Below are positions 45,243 to 53,712 of a DNA stretch of 64,000 nt, piece by piece (positions within the stretch are counted from its first letter, which is position 1; each line of letters opens with the position of its first letter). Location of the stretch: contig NZ_CM001240.1 in assembly GCF_000230835.1 (NCBI RefSeq), forward strand, positions 155,001 to 219,000, in the 5' to 3' direction. A program made the translations under genes and the position numbers. The notes below the pieces were generated by a model, which made no database searches, had not been told where the DNA came from, and worked only from the letters and a program-made list of their open reading frames with translations. This DNA comes from Clostridium sp. DL-VIII. Its GTDB lineage: Bacteria; Bacillota; Clostridia; Clostridiales; Clostridiaceae.

Positions 45243-46079
45243 TTATTTATTATTATATTTAGCCATTAACCTGTTATATTCATCTATATGACCTTTTCTA
45301 TATTCTGGATTGGACATTCTATCCATTTCTTCTTGGTCTAGTTGTTCTTGTGTTTTAGTTGTAGCTGTTGTTTGTGTATTGGTAGTTTGTAAAACATTGC
45401 TAATATCGAATGTTGTTTCATCAAACTTAGTTTGAGTACCTAATAATACATTATCACTTACACCTAATATAAAACCAGATTCAAATACATACGCAGACCC
45501 TACATAGTTTCCAGTATGTTTATCAATTGCTCCTACTATTCTATATGAATAGTATTTTCCACCTATTTCAAATGTGTATACTTTATCTTCTTTTGGACGA
45601 CCATTATAACCTCCTTGTGTCACTTCATATTCTAGACTTCCTCCCATAGGAAAACCAGGGTTTTTATTTACTATATCTTTAGCCATATCAAATGTATAAG
45701 AAGTATCAGGTGCATTAGTCAATGATGATTTAGCATACCCCTTCCAAACACCATCACCACCAAATATAACCATATCACCACCAATTATCGTTGTTGTTGT
45801 AGCCATTTCTCCATTAGAATCAAGATAATACCACTTACCACTATCTTGTAACCATCCAGTTTTCATGTAACCAGTATTATCAAAGTAATACCAAATATTA
45901 TTTATTTTTCTCCAGCCCGTAGCATAGGAATTTCCTTCTGTATACCACCACCCTGTACTATCCTGTTTCCAATTCTCAGATAGTTTGTAAACAGCACTAG
46001 CTCCTATCGAAGTTACTCCTAGAATACTTGTTGTTATTAATCCCATTGCTATTATCTTTTTTAAGTTTAGTTTTTTCAT
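45243..46079 (-). CDS. Secreted protein with choline-binding-type cell-wall repeats
   Basis: About 278 residues. Signal peptide (KKLNLKKIIAMGLITTSILGVTSIGASA, cleavage near residue 30). Then CW_binding_1 repeats: GWWYTEGNSYATGWRKI, IWYYFDNTGYMKTGWLQD and KWYYLDSNGEMAT (about 45-95). A C-terminal domain without recognised motif ends in a Thr/Gln-rich linker and a charged tail. The ATG at 46079 is chosen because GGAGGGG is correctly spaced; the ATG at 46097 overlaps that site. Likely cell-surface cargo. Confidence 0.82.
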   Translation of the reverse strand: MKKLNLKKIIAMGLITTSILGVTSIGASAVYKLSENWKQDSTGWWYTEGNSYATGWRKINNIWYYFDNTGYMKTGWLQDSGKWYYLDSNGEMATTTTIIGGDMVIFGGDGVWKGYAKSSLTNAPDTSYTFDMAKDIVNKNPGFPMGGSLEYEVTQGGYNGRPKEDKVYTFEIGGKYYSYRIVGAIDKHTGNYVGSAYVFESGFILGVSDNVLLGTQTKFDETTFDISNVLQTTNTQTTATTKTQEQLDQEEMDRMSNPEYRKGHIDEYNRLMAKYNNK

Positions 46080-46195
46080 TACTATTATCCCCTCCATAAT
46101 ATCTTTTTGTATTTCAACACTTTCTCTTTTGAAAGTTAATTGATAATTATATTGTAGTTTGATAGCTTGGACATATTCTGTCCTTGTAGATATTT

Positions 46196-46516
46196 TTATT
46201 TACATTCAGTATTTATCAAGTGCCTAAGCCATCTCTCTGAATATCCAAGCTCCCTAGATAGTGCTTTTAGATTTCTACCATCATATTCTTCTAGTCTTTT
46301 TAAAATATACTTCCTAGAATACAGCCTTATAGGGAAAGTTATCTGTTGTCCTTTGTAATACTTGTTTATCTTTCTTACGGTTTCAATTCCTAATATCTGA
46401 ACCATTTCTTCATAGATTCCATTGAAATCGCTAGTGTCTATAGCTCGTTTTCTTATTTTTATTCCCCCTCTCGCTGTTTCTAATCTAATAATAACGAGTC
46501 TATTTTGATTAATCAT
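46196..46516 (-). CDS. Mor-like transcriptional activator
   Basis: About 106 residues ending in a helix-turn-helix (NLKALSRELGYSERWLRHLI), preceded by the dimerisation region IYEEMVQILGIETVRKINKYYKGQQITFP, the layout of Mu Mor/C activators. ATG at 46516 chosen for spacing from AAGGAAGA. Probably the regulator of cassette genes. Confidence 0.8.
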   Translation of the reverse strand: MINQNRLVIIRLETARGGIKIRKRAIDTSDFNGIYEEMVQILGIETVRKINKYYKGQQITFPIRLYSRKYILKRLEEYDGRNLKALSRELGYSERWLRHLINTECK

Positions 46517-46587
46517 GTGCATTCTTCCTTGTAAAATTCCAAACTATATTTTTATTGCATTTTTTACACAAACTTATCCATTAAATC

Positions 46588-46761
46588 TTAGTATTCTTCT
46601 GCCAAAATCATTGTGCTGTAATCTATACTGTCAATTACATATATTTTTATATCATGCTCAATAGAGACATGGCTTAGCTGTAGCTTGTATTACTCCTTGT
46701 ACGGAGAAACTTCCTGCTCATGCTCTATATTGATTCTCTTTGCTAGCTCTTTTTTGTCCAT
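46588..46761 (-). pseudogene. Small gene broken by an in-frame stop (58 codons)
   Basis: One frame runs from ATG at 46761 to TAA at 46588 but has a TAA at codon 24 (...SPYKE-stop-YKLQLSHV...). Both halves look protein-like, and the second ends DSIDYSTMILAEEY. A CAA-to-TAA change would explain it. No good ribosome site, so possibly never expressed. Confidence 0.4.
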
Positions 46762-46796
46762 CGTATCTTCTCATTTTGCATTTTATTGCTGTTTCC

Positions 46797-46999
46797 CATT
46801 CTCCCCGGTTGCATTTTTACATTCCCCGCTAGATTTTTATGCTACTATTTCTTTATTTTAGATTTACAAAAACAAAAAAGCCCTTATAGGAACTATTATT
46901 TTTACCGGGGATTCGGGGTTTACGGGGGATTTGTTGATATTATTAGGTTTACAAGCGGGGGATTCCGCCCCGTTATTTTTTTCTTCCGGGGCTTTTACA
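46797..46999. repeat. GGGG/CCCC-run cluster 2
   Basis: Plus strand: TCTCCCCGG, ATTCCCCGC, then ACCGGGGATTCGGGGTTTACGGGGGA (three runs), GCGGGGGATTCCGCCCCG (an inverted repeat) and CCGGGGC. This is the most GC-rich spot in the cassette, with mixed orientation of CGGGG units in a gene-free stretch of about 350 bases. Candidate origin, iteron array or activator-binding region. Confidence 0.6.
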
Positions 47000-47098
47000 A
47001 AATATTATTTATTATTATGGACTTTCTATTACATCTGGATATTGTTTTATAGTAAAATAAACTTTGTAGAATTTACCCTATCAATAAACTCTACATAG

Positions 47099-47138
47099 AA
47101 AAATCCTAATTACTATTAATTTAGCAATTAGGATTTTT
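47099..47138 (-). terminator. Terminator of the 100-aa gene
   Basis: AAAAATCCTAATT / AATTAGGATTTTT, a perfect 13-bp stem overlapping the end of the 47128 gene and running into T/A tracts. Confidence 0.8.
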
Positions 47139-47430
47139 TGTTATTGTTCAATTCTTGTTTTAACATATCAATGAATTCATCTGAAAACACCTTCTCTTTT
47201 ATCGCAAGTCGTAAAAGCTCTAGTAGCTGTATCTCACTAAGATCAAGGCTACGGGGAATATACCTGTCATCGCTTCGATAAAGTGCAAATCTTATTTCTT
47301 CTCTATTCTTACTTTTTACACAAATTCTCTCAATACAGCTATTGTATTCATCATCTTCTATGCTTACTTTATTATATATTTTGCAATAGCTCGTTTCCTT
47401 TATTATTTTAGTTTCAGTCTGCTTTGCCAT
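47128..47430 (-). CDS. Unknown cassette protein (100 aa)
   Basis: Not recognised. N-terminal beta-rich half (KIIKETSYCKIYNKVSIED) and C-terminal helical half (LSEIQLLELLRLAIKEKVFSDEFIDML). Overlaps the preceding gene by 17 bp, so the two are coupled. Confidence 0.6.
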   Translation of the reverse strand: MAKQTETKIIKETSYCKIYNKVSIEDDEYNSCIERICVKSKNREEIRFALYRSDDRYIPRSLDLSEIQLLELLRLAIKEKVFSDEFIDMLKQELNNNKKS

Positions 47431-47785
47431 TCCAATTACAACTCCTTTCTAATAGAATTTCGTGAAGCTCCTTAGTTGAAAACACTACAATTGAATAATC
47501 ATCGGATAATAGAAAAAGTGATGAATAGTAATCAATACCATCATCACTCTTTATAATATCTGTATACTCTGAACGTAGTCCTTTTATACTATTAGCTTTT
47601 ATTTCTGCAACATCTTCTTTTGATTCCAATATTGTGATATACCCTCCTAGGTCTTTGTCTATTTCCCTGTAAACTCCATAATTTTCATCTAGAAGTCCTA
47701 CTATTTCTCCTGCTTCTTTCAGTACTTCCTTTGAGTATTTTTCTTTTATTTCCTCTAGTTGCTCTTTTTTATACACTTTTATCAA
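47414..47785 (-). CDS. Unknown cassette protein (123 aa)
   Basis: Not recognised. An alpha/beta protein beginning IKVYKKEQLEEIKEKY and ending LLERSCNWNGKAD. Start codon is TTG at 47785, supported by GGAGG eight bases upstream and absence of a later suitable ATG. First of a two-gene unit. Confidence 0.6.
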   Translation of the reverse strand: MIKVYKKEQLEEIKEKYSKEVLKEAGEIVGLLDENYGVYREIDKDLGGYITILESKEDVAEIKANSIKGLRSEYTDIIKSDDGIDYYSSLFLLSDDYSIVVFSTKELHEILLERSCNWNGKAD

Positions 47786-47807
47786 TTTTATTACCTCCTC
47801 AAAATAG

Positions 47808-47847
47808 AAAAAGGAATACCCAAAGTATTGCTCTAAGTATTCCTTTT
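47808..47847 (-). terminator. Terminator of the three-gene operon
   Basis: AAAAAGGAATAC / GTATTCCTTTT stem downstream of the 364-aa gene on the minus strand. The stretch 47848-48024 is AT-rich with no gene. Confidence 0.65.
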
Positions 47848-48024
47848 GATTTTATTATTCACTTATATAATATATATTTATCTTTAATATTTAATCCAAT
47901 AAACTCCTATATAGTTAAGTATCAATAATTTCTGCATTAATTAACGTATTAAGTCTACTCATTATTTATCATTCAACTACTTTCTTTTGTGTATCTTATT
48001 ACCTCTTCATATGTAAGCACAAAA

Positions 48025-49119
48025 TTAAAGAAGACTCTCATAAATATTACATACTTCTTTTTGAAATTTTAATATAATCTCTTCCTGTTGCCGAGATGGC
48101 AATATAGCTAATATTTCATTTCCCTTCTCATCTTCACCATAAGTTTTTATAATATCAATTTTTATATTATTAGTCCCTTTAAAGTTTATATCAATAATAA
48201 AAGCTTCTAATGTTGATTGTATAAGATATTTTAAACTCATTGAAGTAAAATAGAAGTTTTCTTTTTCAAACCTCTTTACAATTCCACTATCTCTAATGCT
48301 ATTTCCTTGTAATACAGCTGTTCTTATTCCTGCAAGTTCATCAACTGATATAACATCTGAGCTTCCATCTTCTTCATCATCGTCATTATCTAGTTCTTCT
48401 TTTTCTAAATCTTCCCCTTTACAAACACTCACACTTTTAACATCTATAAACTTCCACCCATTGTACTTATGAGCAATTATTTTATCATAAAATTTGATTT
48501 TATTTTCTTTTGTAAGTTTATCTAATGTTATATATTCTATATCAAATAATTTCAAATCATCTTCTGCTATATTTATTTGAGATATAAATAAGTCAAATTC
48601 TTTTAAATCAGAAGTATCATTTTGTCTAATATCTATTATCAATTTATTAGTATCATCGTTTGTTTTTGAAATCTTAACTCCTACTTCTTTAATTTTATCT
48701 TTTATAAGCTCAATATTACCTTTTACTTTTTTGGCATAAATCATCTTAAAATGAAGATTTCCTTCATTATCTTTATAAATATTCTCAACTTTATATTTTT
48801 CATTTTTTATTTTATAATTTTGAATTTCTTCATTAATTGAATCAATAAAATTTTCTGATAAAATTTCTTTATTCTTAGGAATTAACGTTATAATTGAAGA
48901 TTTTTTATAATTAGCAGTAGTCTGCATTAACTGTTGAATATAAGTAATATCGTCGCTTCCAAAAAAGAATGGGTATATTTGATTTGATAATTCTTCTGCA
49001 TTTCTCACTAATGAAAATATACCCTTTCTCCCCAAAAATCTCTTAAATTGTGAAGGCATTATTTGTTTTTCTTCAACAATTAATTTAACATCACTATTTT
49101 GAGTAAATTTCTCAACCAT
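48025..49119 (-). CDS. Unknown 364-aa protein, third gene of cargo operon D
   Basis: Not recognised. N-terminal segment KQIMPSQFKRFLGRKGIF with basic residues, then mixed alpha/beta. A very acidic linker (EKEELDNDDDEEDGSSD, about 241-257) separates a C-terminal domain (VDELAGIRTAVLQGNSIRDSGIVKRF ...). No membrane segment or known catalytic motif. Lies 22 bases after the nuclease-like gene. A sensor or DNA/RNA-binding partner of the nuclease is the natural guess. Confidence 0.7.
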   Translation of the reverse strand: MVEKFTQNSDVKLIVEEKQIMPSQFKRFLGRKGIFSLVRNAEELSNQIYPFFFGSDDITYIQQLMQTTANYKKSSIITLIPKNKEILSENFIDSINEEIQNYKIKNEKYKVENIYKDNEGNLHFKMIYAKKVKGNIELIKDKIKEVGVKISKTNDDTNKLIIDIRQNDTSDLKEFDLFISQINIAEDDLKLFDIEYITLDKLTKENKIKFYDKIIAHKYNGWKFIDVKSVSVCKGEDLEKEELDNDDDEEDGSSDVISVDELAGIRTAVLQGNSIRDSGIVKRFEKENFYFTSMSLKYLIQSTLEAFIIDINFKGTNNIKIDIIKTYGEDEKGNEILAILPSRQQEEIILKFQKEVCNIYESLL

Positions 49120-49141
49120 TATTTAGAATCCTCCTTAGTAC

Positions 49142-50122
49142 TTATTTAGTATCTACTGGACTTAATCGTCTATTGTCTAATATATTTATTTTCACTTTAT
49201 TCATATTTACTTTTGACTTTTCTGATTTATTATTATTAAATTCTGTCTCTACATACATTTTAAATTTTACCTTAATCTGCTCTACATCTTCCTTTGATTC
49301 AGGATAAAAACAAAAAATATATTCATTAGCACTTTGAAGTTGTAATTCTCTAAACATACTAAGAAGATATTTAAAAGAGTTATCACCTATTTTATCAAAT
49401 GAAAATATAATTTTTTGATGAATAGTCTTTGTCACTGTTTCTCCATCATCTGAAGTTGATACTTTAGTAGTTTCATTATCCGCAAAAATATAACTTGAAT
49501 ATAATTGTGTCAATGTTATATGTGGAAATTTCTCAAGATTTGATTGTAAAATACTAGGATAATAAAATCCAAATTTATCTTTCTCATTGCTAAATTTTTT
49601 TTCTATGTATTCAAACATCGAATCCCATTTTTCAATTTCCTTATTACTTGCTATAAATATATTAGTAGTACATTTCTTGGAAGGATACTTTAACTGATTT
49701 AAATATTTTCTAAATTCTTCTTCATTATACTTTCCATCATTCGTATGTATTAATAATATTCCTGTATTTACTCCGTCACATTGATTTGTATATTCACCAA
49801 TACTTTCGTTAATTTGACTACATTCAATAGTATCTAATAATTGATTAAACCATTTCTGAATACTTGATTGATTTATTGATTGCCATTGATAATTTTTACA
49901 TTCAGTAATTATCCCTATATTTTGATTTTTATATGGGTCATAATACTTATGAAATATATCCACACCATGAGTTTCTTTTTTACCATTATTTTCATTTTTA
50001 TGAGTTGATTTATTACACTTTATTTGCTCATCTCTTGTTAATTCTCCCCATCCAAAACGTTCAAATAACTTTTCCCCAAATCCTTCTAATTTATCACCTA
50101 TCTTTTTTGCCTCTTCTCCCAT
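49142..50122 (-). CDS. PD-(D/E)XK nuclease-like protein, second gene of cargo operon D
   Basis: A 326-residue protein. The N-terminus GDKLEGFGEKLFERFGW provides a helix with E17, followed by THGVDIF (D55) and IITECKNYQW (E74, K76), a textbook E-x(n)-D-x(n)-E-x-K restriction-type core. A downstream Rossmann-like region GILLIHTND ... TNIFIASNKEIEKW follows. Predicted DNA- or RNA-cleaving effector. Somewhat reminiscent of GapS4a-type defence nucleases, but I cannot confirm that. Gaps of 12-20 bp to both neighbours. Confidence 0.75.
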   Translation of the reverse strand: MGEEAKKIGDKLEGFGEKLFERFGWGELTRDEQIKCNKSTHKNENNGKKETHGVDIFHKYYDPYKNQNIGIITECKNYQWQSINQSSIQKWFNQLLDTIECSQINESIGEYTNQCDGVNTGILLIHTNDGKYNEEEFRKYLNQLKYPSKKCTTNIFIASNKEIEKWDSMFEYIEKKFSNEKDKFGFYYPSILQSNLEKFPHITLTQLYSSYIFADNETTKVSTSDDGETVTKTIHQKIIFSFDKIGDNSFKYLLSMFRELQLQSANEYIFCFYPESKEDVEQIKVKFKMYVETEFNNNKSEKSKVNMNKVKINILDNRRLSPVDTK

Positions 50123-50134
50123 TACTATTCCTCC

Positions 50135-50812
50135 TTATCTGACGCAAATATCTCGAATCACTTCCAATATTTCAAACGAAATGTCTTCTTTTGCTTTATA
50201 TATTACTACACTTCCATTATTATTAATTATAATAGTAAGTGCTTCATCTTCCTCATTTGATAAAATCAAAGAAAGTTTCACTAGATTCTTAGTATATTTT
50301 TTTATTATTTCAAGCTGATTATTATGATTTTTTAAATCAAAAATACAGTTAGCAATAATTCCTTTTTCTATCTGATAATTATCAATTTTTACGTTTCCTA
50401 TTTTTACGTTCTTGTTTTTTAATTTAGTTACTATATTTTCAAGATTAATTATTATAGCATCTATCGTAACTTTGTGATTTAACAATATACCTAATTTAAC
50501 CACTAATTTATTTGCATTAGTTTTGCTTCCCCATACATCAAGTATTTTATTATTTAAGTCAATACAAAATGGAATTATTAAATTTCTTTTTACTATTACA
50601 GTTTCTAATGAATTAGTATCGCTATTATAAAAAATATCTTTCGAATTATAATATGTAATATAATATCCATCTAACATATTATTACAATCTTCGTTAATAA
50701 TAAATTTGTCATCATCTTCACTGTTTTCTGTCAATATTTTATTTTCTAATTCCTCTACAGACATATTTTTTTCTAATTCAAATTTCAAAAATTGCAAACT
50801 ATTTGTAGCCAT
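50135..50812 (-). CDS. Unknown 225-aa protein, first gene of cargo operon D
   Basis: Not recognised. An alpha/beta protein, Asn- and Ile-rich, with repeated-looking strands (IIINLENIVTKLKNKNVKIGNVKIDN). No catalytic motif or membrane segment visible. The ATG at 50812 is chosen (GGAGGGG eight bases upstream) over GTG at 50818. Leads the three-gene operon that ends beside rlmH. Confidence 0.65.
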   Translation of the reverse strand: MATNSLQFLKFELEKNMSVEELENKILTENSEDDDKFIINEDCNNMLDGYYITYYNSKDIFYNSDTNSLETVIVKRNLIIPFCIDLNNKILDVWGSKTNANKLVVKLGILLNHKVTIDAIIINLENIVTKLKNKNVKIGNVKIDNYQIEKGIIANCIFDLKNHNNQLEIIKKYTKNLVKLSLILSNEEDEALTIIINNNGSVVIYKAKEDISFEILEVIRDICVR

Positions 50813-51033
50813 AATCACCCCTCCATATAACTTAATTTTATAAAATAATATCTATTACTTTAATTTAATTTCATAATAGGTCTGTTTTATTAATAATCCA
50901 TTCTAATTCCCAAACCATATTATACATTCCATCTAATATCCGTCTTTACCCTTTATATTATTAACGCTCGCTTATTGCTCTTAAATTTAATTCTTCTACA
51001 CTACCCAACTATATTATATACATAACAAGAAAA

Positions 51034-51063
51034 ACTTACCATGCTTATTTTAATATGGTAAGT
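51034..51063. repeat. Inverted repeat near the right cassette end
   Basis: ACTTACCAT / ATGGTAAGT, a perfect 9-bp inverted repeat 45 bases inside the right attachment repeat. It may be a recombinase-binding arm or a terminator. The remainder of 50813-51033 is the AT-rich promoter of operon D. Confidence 0.5.
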
Positions 51064-51105
51064 CAATTCTATTAATTGTATATCCAATTTTAGTAAGTTT
51101 CGCAT

Positions 51106-51126
51106 TTATTTATGATATGGTTCACC
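51106..51126. repeat. Right attachment repeat inside rlmH
   Basis: The last codons of rlmH (G-E-P-Y-H-K-stop) contain the 17-bp repeat 51110-51126. The insertion leaves the C-terminus and stop intact. Confidence 0.85.
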
Positions 51127-51585
51127 CTTCATTATTCTAAACCCTCGATAGATTTGTTCTAATAACATGACTCTAAAGAGCTGATGTGGAAATGTCATCT
51201 TCGAAAAGCATAACTTATAATTTGCTCTAGCCAAGACACTTTTTGAAATTCCAAGGCTTCCGCCTATTATAAAGGCTATGTTTGAATCACCCATCACCCC
51301 TAGATTTTCTATGTAGTTTGCGAATTCTTCTGATGTTAATTGTTTTCCTTTCAAATCCATTGCTATTACAAACATGTTGTCCTTTATCTTACTAAGAATT
51401 CCTTGTCCTTCTTTTTCCTTAATTGCCTCTTCTTCTTTTTCTGAAGCATTATCTGGTGTTTTTTCATCTGCCAATTCTATTATCTCTAACTTGCAATATC
51501 TTCCTAATCTTTTCGAGTACTCTTCTATAGCTTCTTTTAAGTATTTCTCTTTCAATTTTCCAACTGTAATAATGGTTATATTCAT
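51106..51585 (-). CDS. rlmH: 23S rRNA (pseudouridine1915-N3)-methyltransferase RlmH
   Basis: A 159-residue SPOUT methyltransferase that modifies pseudouridine 1915 in helix 69 of 23S rRNA, on assembled ribosomes. The trefoil-knot SAM site is FIIGGSLGIS (about 104-113) and the C-terminal tail ...GEPYHK, needed for function, is intact despite the cassette. Full length. Its 3' codons are the attachment site, as in staphylococci (orfX). Confidence 0.95.
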   Translation of the reverse strand: MNITIITVGKLKEKYLKEAIEEYSKRLGRYCKLEIIELADEKTPDNASEKEEEAIKEKEGQGILSKIKDNMFVIAMDLKGKQLTSEEFANYIENLGVMGDSNIAFIIGGSLGISKSVLARANYKLCFSKMTFPHQLFRVMLLEQIYRGFRIMKGEPYHK

Positions 51586-51755
51586 TTTTTCTCCTTTAGT
51601 TACTTACATATCATTAACTTATAAACTAAGAATATCATTTCATTATAGCTATTCAATTTAACATATTAATTAAACAAAATTCTGTATGTATAAGTCTTTA
51701 CATAATGTATAAATTTACTTTTTGATTATTTACCTATATTATACCTTAAAATAAA

Positions 51756-51791
51756 AGGAGTACTATTCAAAGTTTATGATATAGTACTCCT
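51756..51791. terminator. Terminator downstream of the HAD gene
   Basis: AGGAGTACTAT / ATAGTACTCCT, a perfect 11-bp stem with a 14-base loop. Located between the HAD gene stop (51857) and rlmH start. Confidence 0.85.
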
Positions 51792-51856
51792 ATTATTAAA
51801 AAGCCTTAAGTTACGCTAGTCGTACTACCACGCCTTAATAAGCTCATAATAATCTG

Positions 51857-52477
51857 CTATGTAAAATACTTCACAATTTCAATTGGTTTACTAAATATGA
51901 TTTCGCAATTAATGTTATCTGTTTTCTCTGAATATCTGCAATGTGCAAATTTTATTCCTGCCGCACACGCTGCTTCATAATCCACTAAAGCATCTCCTAT
52001 ATATATAATTTCTTCCCTATTAATGCCGTTATTATTCATAAACTTTATTAATGGTTCTGGGTTTGGTTTATGTTTTTCCGTATCTTCCTTACATATAAAT
52101 GCTTTAAAACTTTCTAATAAAGAACTCTCTTGTAAATCTTCTTTTAATTGACTATAAGTCTTAGATGTTACTATACCAAGGCAATAATTTTTTTCTAATT
52201 CTAATAACATTTCCTTTATTCCATCAAAGAAATAATTATAATTAGAATATTTCTTTACATTATCACTCCACTGTCTCCATGTACTTATAATCTTATCGTC
52301 CTTTACTCCAATCTTTCTTAAAGCTTCATCTCCAGGTATCCCCATTAACCTCCTAAGTTCTTCTTTCGAATATTTCTGACCATACAAATCCATCATAGTT
52401 TCTTGGAGCCCTAGAATATTTGACAAAGCTGTTTCTATTAAGGTTCCATCTACATCAAAAACAATCCACTTAATCAT
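51857..52477 (-). CDS. HAD-superfamily phosphatase (phosphoglycolate phosphatase-like)
   Basis: A 206-residue HAD hydrolase with a cap: motif I VFDVDGTLIET (nucleophile D8), motif II GIVTSKTY, motif III K in KHKPNPEP, motif IV YIGDALVDYEAA. PgmB/Gph-like; substrate unknown. Lies 24 bp after the ROK gene and is probably co-transcribed with it, hinting at a sugar-phosphate substrate. Confidence 0.88.
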   Translation of the reverse strand: MIKWIVFDVDGTLIETALSNILGLQETMMDLYGQKYSKEELRRLMGIPGDEALRKIGVKDDKIISTWRQWSDNVKKYSNYNYFFDGIKEMLLELEKNYCLGIVTSKTYSQLKEDLQESSLLESFKAFICKEDTEKHKPNPEPLIKFMNNNGINREEIIYIGDALVDYEAACAAGIKFAHCRYSEKTDNINCEIIFSKPIEIVKYFT

Positions 52478-52501
52478 GCTTTTTCTCCTCAGCCATAAAT
52501 A

Positions 52502-53551
52502 TTATATTGAAGTTCCATTTTTAACAAGCTTTATTCCTGCATTCATAAATTCACTTGTTAAATACAACATTCCATCTAAATAATCTTTGCTGCTATCTTC
52601 AGATACTATTACCTTAGGAATTATATTATTTGCAGCATAATTTTCACTTGCTTCATTTATTTCATCTATGAGATTTCTTTTTAAAGCATCTCCTCCGACT
52701 ACAATAAATGCTGGATTTATAATGCAATTTAAAATTGCTATAACTCTTCCAACCACATCTGCATATTCTTTATCTTCTAGATCATTGTTTACTACATTTA
52801 ACAAATATCCTTCTTTTCCTATTGGCATAAATCCTAATTCACCCGCAAAATTATTTTCTCCTCGTATAAGGTTGCCATTTGCGATTATTCCAGCACCTAC
52901 ACCAAACTTAGAAAAATGAACATATATGAGATTCAATCCACTCATGTCTATAGTTTTAATTCTATTTATATAATTTAAACTAAATCCAAGAGCTATAGCA
53001 TTTAAATCATTCTCAAGTATAACTGGAATTTTAAATTTTTCTTCAATATAGTTTCCTATATCAATTTTTTCCCAATTATCAAGTTTATTTCCCGAGAAAT
53101 AATTCCCCTTATCAACTACTCCTGGTACTCCTATTCCTATAACTCCAATCTTATAGCTTTCAGTAACATTATTTATAAATTTATCTAAGGAATTTTTATA
53201 TTCTTTTCTTTCAAGTCTTGCTGCATTTTTTTTAATAATATCTCCTAATGGATTAGCTATGGCATAATGAATCGTATCTTCTTCAATATAAAATGATAGC
53301 AATAGATTTTCTTTTAAATTAAGCGCATACCTTTCAGCTCTTCTTCCTCCACTAGAGTTATCAAAACCTAATCTAACTATTTCTCTATCTTTTAGTAATT
53401 CTTCTATAAGTGTTCTCACTGTAGTTGCACTAATTCCTGTGCTGTTAGATATTTCTGCCTTAGTTGCAGAACCTTTATCTTTTAATACACGTTTAATTAA
53501 TGCATTATTTACCTTTTTCATAATCTGCGGTTTTCCTGATAAATCATTCAT
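52502..53551 (-). CDS. ROK-family transcriptional regulator
   Basis: About 349 residues. N-terminal winged helix (ALIKRVLKDKGSATKAEISNSTGISATTVRTLIEELLKDREIVRLG) followed by a ROK sugar-kinase-like fold (VIGIGVPGVVDKG, ILENDLNAIALG, GVGAGIIANGNLIRGENNFAGELG). The zinc-binding Cys cluster usual after GELG is absent. XylR/NagC-like and likely sugar-responsive. ATG at 53551 chosen for AGGTG six bases upstream. Confidence 0.87.
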   Translation of the reverse strand: MNDLSGKPQIMKKVNNALIKRVLKDKGSATKAEISNSTGISATTVRTLIEELLKDREIVRLGFDNSSGGRRAERYALNLKENLLLSFYIEEDTIHYAIANPLGDIIKKNAARLERKEYKNSLDKFINNVTESYKIGVIGIGVPGVVDKGNYFSGNKLDNWEKIDIGNYIEEKFKIPVILENDLNAIALGFSLNYINRIKTIDMSGLNLIYVHFSKFGVGAGIIANGNLIRGENNFAGELGFMPIGKEGYLLNVVNNDLEDKEYADVVGRVIAILNCIINPAFIVVGGDALKRNLIDEINEASENYAANNIIPKVIVSEDSSKDYLDGMLYLTSEFMNAGIKLVKNGTSI

Positions 53552-53650
53552 ATTTAACACCTTTAATTAATTTTATACTTATAACGGATACTTTTAAAAG
53601 TATCTGATATAAGTATAGTATATCTACTAGAAAAAAACAACTACTTTATG

Positions 53651-53712
53651 AATAGAAAAAGTGCTCCTACTGGTAAGCTTTTTTCTTAACCAATATGAAC
53701 ACTTTTTCTATT
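53651..53712. terminator. Stem-loop after the DHA2 transporter gene
   Basis: AATAGAAAAAGTG / CACTTTTTCTATT, a perfect 13-bp stem overlapping the last codon of the transporter gene, with an internal AAGC/GCTT hairpin. Confidence 0.75.

Larger units (their letters stand above)
31957..51126. mobile_element. SCC-like cassette inserted in the 3' end of rlmH
   Basis: Bounded by the 17-bp direct repeats described at each end (repeat unit about 19.15 kb). It carries a large serine recombinase (38,911-40,581), a DUF927 ATPase (42,000-43,712), several small orphan genes, a Mor-like activator, cargo modules of defence character and an ISL3 insertion. Established knowledge: staphylococcal SCC elements use Ccr serine recombinases to insert at the same rlmH codons and carry DUF927/MCM-like helicase genes. 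Nearly all genes are on the minus strand. The neighbours outside both ends are ordinary chromosomal genes. Confidence 0.85.

Noticed and set aside
46588..46761. Two separate small genes of 23 and about 34 codons
   Set aside because: They are one frame interrupted by a single TAA, and the second part has no start codon, so a broken gene explains it better.
49142..50122. Confident assignment to GAPS4 (GapS4a)
   Set aside because: The nuclease motif and gene length are only loosely similar from memory, the operon has a third gene, and no search could be run.
51771..51783. Another TTATGATAT-like string near rlmH as a third attachment site
   Set aside because: Only nine bases match and they lie in the loop of a perfect terminator; the GGTTCACC half is absent.
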